Source: Anisus vortex
Taxonomy: Eukaryota > Mollusca > Gastropoda > Planorbidae
DNA: 64,000 nt
NCBI GenBank assembly: GCA_949126835.1
Contig: OX421494.1
Span: 806,001 to 870,000 of the forward strand
Reading direction: 5' to 3'
Shown: positions 56,755-64,000 of the stretch, piece by piece
How the letters are laid out: each line of letters opens with the position of its first letter
Numbering within the stretch: position 1 is the first letter of the stretch
Notes under the pieces: generated by a model
Databases searched by the model: none
The model's input: only the letters and a program-made list of their open reading frames with translations
What the model was told of the DNA's origin: nothing
Translations under genes and position numbers: made by a program

Positions 56755-56908
56755 ATACTTACAGACATTCCTTCTAGATAGAAGATATTATGCCCCCTAG
56801 GCCTTAATCTCCTACAGGGTGGCAGGGATTGGTCGGTGGCACTAGTAGCAGGTCTAGAACCCAGACTGTTGACAGTCCAATGACTGATAACCACAGGACC
56901 AGCCGACA
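56755..56908 (-). mobile_element. tRNA-derived SINE (type 2), second copy
   Basis: Minus strand: GTCGGCTGGTCCTGTGGTTA (A-box like), CTGGGTTCTAGACC (B-box like), the 3' tail CATAATATCTTCTATCTAGA then AGGAATGTCTGTAA, as at 11,885-12,056. Confidence 0.78.
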
Positions 56909-58706
56909 ACATTAGTGATACAAACTAACTATAGTCTAGGGATAATGCACATATATATTGTAAATAAAACACAAGATATTATCTATTATGTGTCTTAATC
57001 TTACAAAAACATAGAAATGAGCATAAATAACTTTAACAAATCATAGTTTTAAATTATTTAATACAATGTTTTAGTTAAGTGCTCTCAATCCCCTGTACTT
57101 TATATTGCAATATGATTTATTTTGTATTTTCATGTGTGATAACTGTTACCTCCCAATTATAAAGACTATTGTTGTCTGTGTAGAGAAATGCATGAACTAA
57201 TTGACCAGACAAATACATGAATTAATACAAAAAACTCACAAGGAACAAAGTGTGTAATGATAGCATGCATTTATTGATTCTCCATGATGTATACAGAAAA
57301 AAAGATTGAACACTGACCTTGATATAAAATATTCTAAGGCAACTATTTAAACATACATAGCCACAAGGATAGACAACTCAGCACAAAAGTTACCTTTTAA
57401 TTAAAGTTGGAAAGTATACAATTGTTATCCCCCTTTAACTTTTAACATACAATAAAGATTAATAATTTTAAAAAATTAGCGATATTTTTCTAGCAACTAT
57501 TCAATCTTAAAGTATCAAGTGATCATCTGTTCAAATAGTGACATAAAAATACATTAAGTGATCGACCAACATTATTCCCCCACCATATCATTTTTTAAAA
57601 CCTTTAGAGGTTACAACAACAAAAAAATCCCAGCAATTTTTGGTTTTCCCTTTAATTTACTTTATAAGTATAACTGAAACAAATAAATGTATTAGCCGAG
57701 CTAAGGTCAGATGCATACTTGATATAAAAGCTTTTATTTATATAAATATATATACAACACACTTAGCTTCTACAGGTTTCTACTTGATGTGCTCAAAGTA
57801 TTTCAAAGATTTGGTATATAAAAAAAAACAATTAAAGAAGTAACACAGCACAGAAAAAAAACAACTTACAAATATTATCATCAAACAATTGGAATTTATA
57901 CAATGCATGCCTGATAGAATAGTATAGCTTTGTGAAATGAATGTACAACTCTTCTTCTAGTCTAACTAATAAAAAAATTACAAATCTAATTCAGAAGATT
58001 TTAGGATCAAACAAACCCTAACCCTAACCCACTTCATCATTGTTCTACTTCTGAGATCAAAGCAATTCATTTACATCTGGATATACATATAGTTTGTTTA
58101 AAAAAAAAAAATTCCCCCCCAATAGCCAGGTTTTAAAAAACACAGAAAAGAGAGCCAAATCTAGCTATAAAATTAATTAAATTTAGCTTTAGAATTATTA
58201 AAGGTGTTTTTTTTTGTTGTTTCTCTAAGCCTCATGTTGACTATATTTAGTGACAAAGACTTTGTTTTATTTATCAGCAGTTTTATTGAGATATTTTCAT
58301 ATTATTTTCTTCTCACCTTCAAATATCAATGGTGAATACAACAAAAAGAAAAAAGAGTTGTTTGAAATATGAAGTTAGAGAGAAATTGATAATTGGAGAG
58401 AAAAAATGAAACTCTTTTATGTATATATATAATTGTGATGAAGACGTAGACAATATATAGTGCCAAACATACACAACATACTGATATATAGATAGAGCTG
58501 TTGGATATAAATAGATAGAAAAACTTGGACATACATTTTTGTACACACAACAGTTTTGTCTGTACACACGTACAAATAACTAGACAGTAGGGATGTACCA
58601 AATGACCAACAAACATACAACACAGCTGTTGACCTATCACTACACACCAGTACTCTTGAAGACATCACTTAGTGTGTGCGTCACGGCGCTGCAATATGTA
58701 CACAGG

Positions 58707-58790
58707 AATATGTCACTTTGTGATGGAATACGCCAATATGTCACTTTGTGATGGAATACGCGAATATGTCACTTTGTGATGGAATACGCC
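58707..58790. repeat. 28-bp repeat, 3 copies
   Basis: The unit aatatgtcactttgtgatgg plus aatacgcc. Confidence 0.93.
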
Positions 58791-58892
58791 ATTGGCTTTC
58801 ATGGACCGTGTGTAGTGAAAGGCTAATACATCTAGTAAGAAATAAAGAGGAAGTAACTCCAACAACCAAGAGATAATGCTGTGGAAAGAATT

Positions 58893-59097
58893 CAACCAAT
58901 GGTATGATGGTCTAACAAAATCAACCAATGGTATGATGGCCTAACAAAATCAACCAATGGTATGATGGCCTAACAAAATCAACCAATGGTACGATGGCCT
59001 AACAAAATCAACCAATGGTATGATGACCTTACAAAATCAACCAATGGTATGATGGCCTAACAAAATCAACCAACAGTATGATGGGCTAACAAAATCA
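58893..59097. repeat. 30-bp minisatellite, about 7 copies
   Basis: The unit caaccaatggtatgatggcc plus taacaaaat, nearly perfect. Confidence 0.94.
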
Positions 59098-60013
59098 ACT
59101 TCACAATTAACGAGGTTGTTTCGACAATGACATATTTCTTTGCTAGTTTATTTGTATGATTTAGCTTGTTAGTATCCCAGCCAGCCCTAAGATTTAAACA
59201 AGAGGGATGAACTAAAAACACACAACTTTGCCCAGTGCTGTCACCCTGTCATTGTCTGTGCTGTCACCCTGTCATTGTCTGTGCTAAACAAACAGTCAGT
59301 CATTGCCAGTTTGGTCTTTACAATAATTTACTTTAACACGTCTGCGAAAAAATACAAGAAACGTAATAAAACAACAACAAACAACAAAATTTGGTTTGTA
59401 AATGTAATGAGAGAAAAAGTTTGAAACATGAAAAGAATTCAAAGTCAATAATTAAAACTTGCGTAACTTGGTCTATCTAGTCAGCATTTGAGTACAACAA
59501 GTCACAGCCCCCTAACAGTTTGTGTCCAAAGGCCTTCACCAAAACATTTCTTTTACAGTTTCATTTACTATCACAATAAGTGTCATTAAGTGTCATTAAG
59601 ACAACTAAACAAATATTTAAAAAAAAAGATGTTAACAAAAACAAAATATTGAACAAGATTTAAGGGTGACATTTTGTTTTGTTTGACATGAAACTTTAAG
59701 TCTTCCCATTAAAGGCAGTTAATAGTTGAGAAATTTTCACAGAAGGAAAAAAAAATAACACCAACAAAAAAAGCAACCAGTCACTAGCTGAGAGAAAAAC
59801 TAAAAAGAAAATTCATTAAGTTCAAACAAGTTCTTACAGAGCCGTGTCGTGAAAAGAACAATTTCCCATGTATCTATAGATTTGGTGGTTGTTACAAATA
59901 GGCAAAGCAAAGATTTTATTTTTAAAAATGTATAAAAGACTCTAGGTGTTGTCATTCAGAAGTGAGTTCCGCCAATGAAATAAATTTAAAACTACAACAG
60001 TAAAACCTTCGGC

Positions 60014-60304
60014 TCACAAAATTCTGCAGCCCTTCTTCTTCTTGGGTTTTGGCTTCGGGCACAGCACGGCCCTGATGGCTTCATCAAACACGTTCTTCAG
60101 GCCTTTCTGGGTCAGGGCGGAGCACTCCTGGTATTTCACCGCACCGATCTCTTTGGCCATGGCCAGCCCTTGTGGGTATGTGATGGGAGACAACTTCTTC
60201 TCACGCAGTTTCTCTATCGTTTCCTTATCTTCTCGTAGATCCAGCTTGGTGCCAACAAGAATTATGGGAGTGTTGGGGCAATGGTGGCTGACTTCTGGGA
60301 ACCA
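60014..60304 (-). CDS. Rac1: Rac-type small GTPase, last coding exon
   Basis: Rac GTPases switch between GDP and GTP at the plasma membrane and control actin assembly. The exon starts after acceptor gttgcag|TGG at 60,304 in phase 0 and encodes 96 residues: [20 protein letters not shown], then LDLRED (TKLD is the guanine-binding G4 motif), [29 protein letters not shown] (SAL, G5), [11 protein letters not shown], a lysine-rich stretch ([10 protein letters not shown]) and the CAAX box CRIL before the TGA at 60,016-60,014. A final Leu predicts geranylgeranylation; the lysines help bind membranes. It is near-identical to animal Rac1-like proteins; Rac1 against Rac2 cannot be settled without the whole gene. 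Confidence 0.95.
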   Translation of the reverse strand, partial: WFPEVSHHCPNTPIILVGTKLDLREDKETIEKLREKKLSPITYPQGLAMAKEIGAVKYQECSALTQKGLKNVFDEAIRAVLCPKPKPKKKKGCRIL

Positions 60305-60715
60305 CTGCAACAAACAACAATTCGGCATTATTATTGACAGTCAAACAACAATTGGACATTATTATTGACAGTCAAAGAACAATTGGACATTATTATTGAC
60401 AGTCAAACAAATGGACATTATTATTGACAGTCAAAGAACAATTGGACATTATTATTGACAGTCAAAGAACAATTGGACATTATTATTAACAGTCAAACAA
60501 CAATTGGACATTATTATTGACAGTCAAACAACAATTGAACATTATTATGAACAGTACATTATTTTTGGTTAAGTTTTTTGTACATATTGATAAAATAAAA
60601 TATTCCATGAACTTTAAAGTATATATATATAGATTAGCAGATTCATATATAAAATTTTATTTTTTTCCCCAATGTAAAGTTCATCAGAAAACCAACATTC
60701 TTATTCCAGACTTAC
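60305..60715 (-). other. Rac intron
   Basis: Bounded by donor AAG|GTAAG (60,715-60,711) and acceptor gttgcag (60,311-60,305). Mostly a 31-bp minisatellite (60,320-60,545). Confidence 0.85.
60320..60545. repeat. 31-bp minisatellite in a Rac intron, about 7 copies
   Basis: The unit caaacaacaattggacatta plus ttattgacagt, starting about 15 bp upstream of the last exon, so it overlaps where the branch point and polypyrimidine tract of the last intron should be. Confidence 0.92.
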
Positions 60716-60778
60716 CTTGGCTCTGACATTTTCAAAACTTGTTGGGCTGATCAAAGAAAAGCATATAAGAAACACATC
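60716..60778 (-). CDS. Rac1: Rac-type small GTPase, penultimate coding exon
   Basis: Exon between tttgcag|GATGTG (60,778) and GCCAAG|GTAAG (60,716): 63 bases, 21 residues, DVFLICFSLISPTSFENVRA plus K, phase 0 on both sides. This is the canonical Rac/Cdc42 segment after the switch II region, and it joins WFPEV of the next exon exactly as in other Rac proteins. Exons for the N-terminus (P-loop, switches I and II) were not found up to 64,000 and should lie further right. The intron to its right contains a minisatellite and a LINE. Confidence 0.95.
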
Positions 60779-60799
60779 CTGCAAACAAATCAAAAATAG

Positions 60800-61395
60800 A
60801 ATAAGTGATTTACCAAATATGTGTGTGAATAAGTGATTTACCACATATGTGTGTGTGAATAAGTGATTTACCAAATATGTGTGTGAATAAGTGATTTACC
60901 AAATATGTGTGTGAATAAGTGATTTACCAAATATGTGTGTGAATAAGTAATTGACCAAATATGTGTGTAAATAAGTAATTGACCAAATATGTGTGTGAAT
61001 AAGTAATTGACCAAATATGTGTGTGAATAAGTAATTGACCAAATATGTCTGTGAATAAGTAATTGACCAAATATGTGTGTGAATAACTTATTAGTAATTG
61101 ACTAAATATGTGTGAATAAGTTATTGACCAAATATGTTTGTGAATAAGTAATTGACCAAATTTGTGTGTGAATAAGTAATTGACCAAATATGTGTGTGAA
61201 TAAGTATTTGACCAAATATGTGTGTGAATAAGTATTTGACCAAATATGTGTGTGAATAAGTAATTGACCAAATATGTCTGTGAATAAGTAATTGACCAAA
61301 TATGTGTGTGAATAACTTATTAGTAATTGACTAAATATGTGTGAATAAGTAATTGACCAAATATGTTTGTGAATAAGTAATTGACCAAATATGCG
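60800..61395. repeat. 28-bp minisatellite in a Rac intron, about 20 copies
   Basis: The unit aataagtaattgaccaaata plus tgtgtgtg, with two subtypes (gatttacc on the left, aattgacc on the right) and a higher-order block including ttattagtaattgact seen twice about 235 bp apart. Frames with repeated YLFTHIFGQ are artefacts. Confidence 0.94.
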
Positions 61396-61621
61396 AGTGA
61401 CAATGTTACTAAGTACTAAATAGACAATTCAAATACCAAATACAAAATTATAAAACCTAAATTAAGTCAGTATTTCAAAACAAGAAATGCAATTTTTCAG
61501 TTTGTTAACGTTTGTGTATTTTAAGTCTAATGAATGTTCTTTTTCTTTTGTGATGTTCTTAATTAAACAATTTTTGTATATAGGCAAGTGTGTTTTGTGT
61601 GTATTTTGCTATGGCAATTTT

Positions 61622-63846
61622 ATATTAGGGGTGCTGACATTGGTAGTGACCATAACCTTGTCTTATGCAAACTCAAACTCAAACTAAAGAAAGCTACCAA
61701 AACTACTAGTTACCAACTCTATGACTCTTCCAAATTGAAAGATACACTAGTAAAAAACAGTTTTGTGTTGGAACTACAGAATAGATTCAGCCTACTAGAA
61801 AATCTTTTAGAGGACGACATTAACACACACTGCGATAAGATTTTAAATGTATGCACCGAAACCAGTAGAACAACACTAGGACACAAAACAAGACAGAGAA
61901 AGGAATGGATTTCAGATGCCACATGGAGCCTCATAGAACAAAGGAAAGAGGCAAAGCAAAAATGCTCACCAAAAATGGAGAAAGAAATTCAGAAGCTAGA
62001 CAGGATTACAAAAGACTCAACATTAGAGTAAAGCGAAGTGCAAGACAAGACAAAAGAGATTATATAGACAACATGGCACTAGAGGCACAAGTAGCGACTG
62101 ATAAAGGCGACAACCAAACAGTCTACAAAATTATTAAGTCCCTTACGGGAGGTCTAAGGAGCAAATCGACGACTGTTAAAGATAAAAATGGAAATAATCT
62201 GACGACAGAGAAAGACCAGCTCCAGAGGTGGGCAGAACATTTTGAAGATATCCTGAATAGACCGGACCCAGAAACAGAGGCTGTCATCACAGACACGGGT
62301 TTTGAGATTGAAGTGTCTAAAGGGCCCATTATGGAACAAGAAATAATAGAAGCCATTAAACAGACAAAAGGAAATAAGGCGCCAGGAGAGGATAGAGTTA
62401 CGGCAGACATGCTCAAGTCCAGCCCAACCCTGTGTGCAAGAACACTTATAGGACTCTTTAATAAAATATGGGACAAAGAACATGTACCTACCTCATGGAA
62501 ACGAGGGATTATTGTCAAAGTTCCCAAGAAAGGCGACCTAACCCTCTGTGAGAATTGGAGAGGCATAAACCTATTGTCTGTTACAGGAAAAATCTTTTGT
62601 AGAATCTTACTGATGAGAATGAGAACAGGAATAGAGAGAGTCCTACGTGAAGAACAAGCTGGTTTCAGAGCTGGAAGATCATGCAATGATCAAATTTTTG
62701 TCCTGCGTACCATAGTGGAACAGTCATTGGAATGGAACTCCTCTTTGTACATCAACTACATAGATTTTGAAAAGGCTTTCGATAGCATCCACCACCCAAC
62801 ACTTTGGACAATTCTGGAATCATATGGATTCCCAGGCAAAGTCATTAACATCCTGAAAGACATCTATACTGGAAACCAGTGCTGTGTACGCCATGAAAAC
62901 CAACAGAGTGAATGGTTCCAGGTGAAAACAGGTGTCCGACAAGGATGTGTGATATCACCTGTTATCTTCTTAATAGTAATGGACTGGGTCATGAGGAGAG
63001 CTACTGCAGATAAACCTCGAGGCCTAGTATGGGGACTAACTTCCTATCTAGAAGACTGCGATTTTGCAGATGACATAGCTCTGCTCTCTCATTCTCAACC
63101 AGATATCCAGGAGAAGACAACAAGAGTAGAACAAATAGCCAAAAGTGTTGGCTTAACGATCAACTCAGGGAAAACAAAAATCATGAAAGTTAAGACAAAG
63201 AGCTCTAAGAGGACAAGTGCCAATGGTGTGGAGGTGGAAGAGATTGAAAACTTCAAATACCTTGGCAGCTACATCTCTGCTAATGCAAGCATAGACATGG
63301 AAATCTCCACCAGACTAGCTATGGCAGCTCAGGCCTTCAACAAACTGGGGAAAATATGGAAGTCATCCTCTCTGCAACTAAGAACAAAACTGAAACTATA
63401 CAAGTCAAATGTACGCTCAGTCCTTCTCTAATGCTGCAGAGACCTGGCAGACCAATACCAAAATTGAAGGCCGCCTTAGAGGGTTTGAAGGTAGATGTCT
63501 CCGACGTATACTAAGGATCGGCTGGGAGGACCACATCTCCAACATCGAAGTCCACCAAAGAACTGGAATAAGCTTCATTATCGATGAAATAATGAAAAGA
63601 AGATGGAGATGGCTGGGTCACATCCTCCACATGGACAAAATGAGGCTCCCAAGCAGCGCATTGAAATGGACACCACCAGGAAAAAGACGAAGGGGAAGGC
63701 CAATGGGAACGTGGAGGAGGACAATGGACGAGGAAGCAAAGGCCACAAATAAAACATGGCACGTAATCCGATGGCTCGCCCAGGATAGGGAGGCCTGGCG
63801 GAACTTTGTTGCTGCCTTATGCTCCACGGGGAGCGATAAAGACTAA
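61622..63846 (+). pseudogene. LINE reverse transcriptase with two frame breaks
   Basis: Frame 1 (to 62,031) has the endonuclease end and linker; a shift near 61,950-62,030 leads to frame 2 (to 63,431): NKAPGEDRVTADMLKSSPTL, WKRGIIVKVPKKGDL, NWRGINLLSVTGKIF, QAGFRAGRSCNDQIFVLRTI, motif A INYIDFEKAFDSIHHPTLW, GVRQGCVISPVIFLIVMDWV, motif C CDFADDIALLSH, NFKYLGSYISANASID. A second break near 63,425 leads to the C-terminus (63,409-63,846: CLRRILRIGWEDHISN, RRWRWLGHILHMDKMRLPSS, GKRRRGRPMGTWRRTMDEEA). Catalytic aspartates are present, so only small lesions separate it from an intact protein. Confidence 0.9.
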
Positions 63847-63860
63847 GAAGAAGAAGAATT
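61622..63860 (+). mobile_element. RTE-like LINE, 5'-truncated, inside a Rac intron
   Basis: The plus strand begins at the end of the endonuclease (GADIGSDHNLVLCKLKLKLK, the SDH motif) and ends in an (aag)n tail at 63,846-63,857. It runs antisense to Rac, the usual tolerated orientation in introns. Related to the deleted element at 48,430-49,026. Confidence 0.9.
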
Positions 63861-64000
63861 TTATATTTATAATTTCACTATGAAATACAAATGTGGGATT
63901 GTTTACAATTTTATATTTATGATTTCACTATGAAATACAAATGTGGGATTATTTATAATTTTACATTTATACTTTCACTATGAAATACAAATGTGGGATT
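63857..64000. repeat. 50-bp repeat, 3 copies, running off the window
   Basis: Units start aattttatatttat at 63,857, 63,907 and 63,957 and contain ctatgaaatacaaatgtggg. The array abuts the LINE tail and continues past the end. Confidence 0.92.

Larger units (their letters stand above)
56909..60013 (-). other. Downstream of the Rac gene, probably including a long 3' untranslated region
   Basis: No coding sequence recognised on either strand; small frames at 57,640 and 58,319-58,668 sit in AT-rich DNA. The part next to the stop at 60,014 must contain the Rac 3' untranslated region, but I cannot fix the polyadenylation site. Two minisatellites lie inside (58,707 and 58,893). Confidence 0.45.

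Noticed and set aside
57640..57843. Frame next to the Rac 3' region
   Set aside because: AT-rich chance frame without homology or signals.
58012..58030. Telomere-like (ccctaa)n
   Set aside because: Fewer than three units; too short for an interstitial telomeric block.
60924..61299. Minus-strand frames with repeated YLFTHIFGQ
   Set aside because: Minisatellite inside a Rac intron; out of context with Rac splicing.
60320..61395. CRISPR-like arrays of 28-31 bp repeats
   Set aside because: Repeats are directly contiguous without unique spacers and lie in animal introns.

Overview
This is animal nuclear DNA, AT-rich and crowded with transposable elements. The only conserved cellular gene is a Rac-type small GTPase, of which two exons are visible. 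The repertoire of LINEs, hAT elements, tRNA-derived SINEs and very many minisatellites, plus the frequent 'aggcct' motif, suggests a mollusc, most likely a gastropod. That taxonomic call is inference; no lineage-diagnostic gene is present.

The first 49 kb are a tandem duplication. Unit 1 (about 1-22,440) and unit 2 (about 31,820-49,110) share the order of genes and non-coding flanks. Each unit originally held two members of one unrecognised gene family on the minus strand. Unit 1 has member A (pseudogene, 385-3253) and member B (body 7747-9282, 5' exons to about 12,965). Unit 2 has A' (only upstream sequence left, 31,820-33,680) and member C (body 35,436-36,608, 5' exons to about 41,032). B and C share a TATA box with an upstream CACGTG, a small exon starting MxSQ, an exon rich in conserved residues, and a large final exon with an SPTESGIGS motif and NLS-like stretches.

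After duplication the units were hit independently by transposons, so one paralogue often shows the empty site of the other. Unit 1 took a solo LTR (925-2080), a hAT (13,288-15,343) and a young LTR retrotransposon lacking reverse transcriptase (15,918-22,243). Unit 2 took hAT elements at 39,410-40,494 (with another hAT inside), 41,123-44,717 (with a LINE inside) and 44,977-48,136 (with a LINE inside), and a short internally deleted LINE (48,430-49,026).

Between the units (22,460-31,820) lies a nest of mobile DNA: a LINE with a 5' inversion and two nested insertions, a roughly 1 kb 18-bp minisatellite, and a LINE inserted into it that carries a hAT that in turn carries a foldback element.

The last 15 kb hold a second LINE with a 5' inversion (49,425-51,362), a cut-and-paste DNA transposon with a decayed multi-exon transposase and 4-bp target duplications (51,992-55,489), and the 3' part of the Rac gene on the minus strand, whose introns contain long minisatellites and a 5'-truncated LINE (61,622-63,860). 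No RNA gene, CRISPR array or operon was found. Exon boundaries are read by eye from splice consensus and paralogue comparison.
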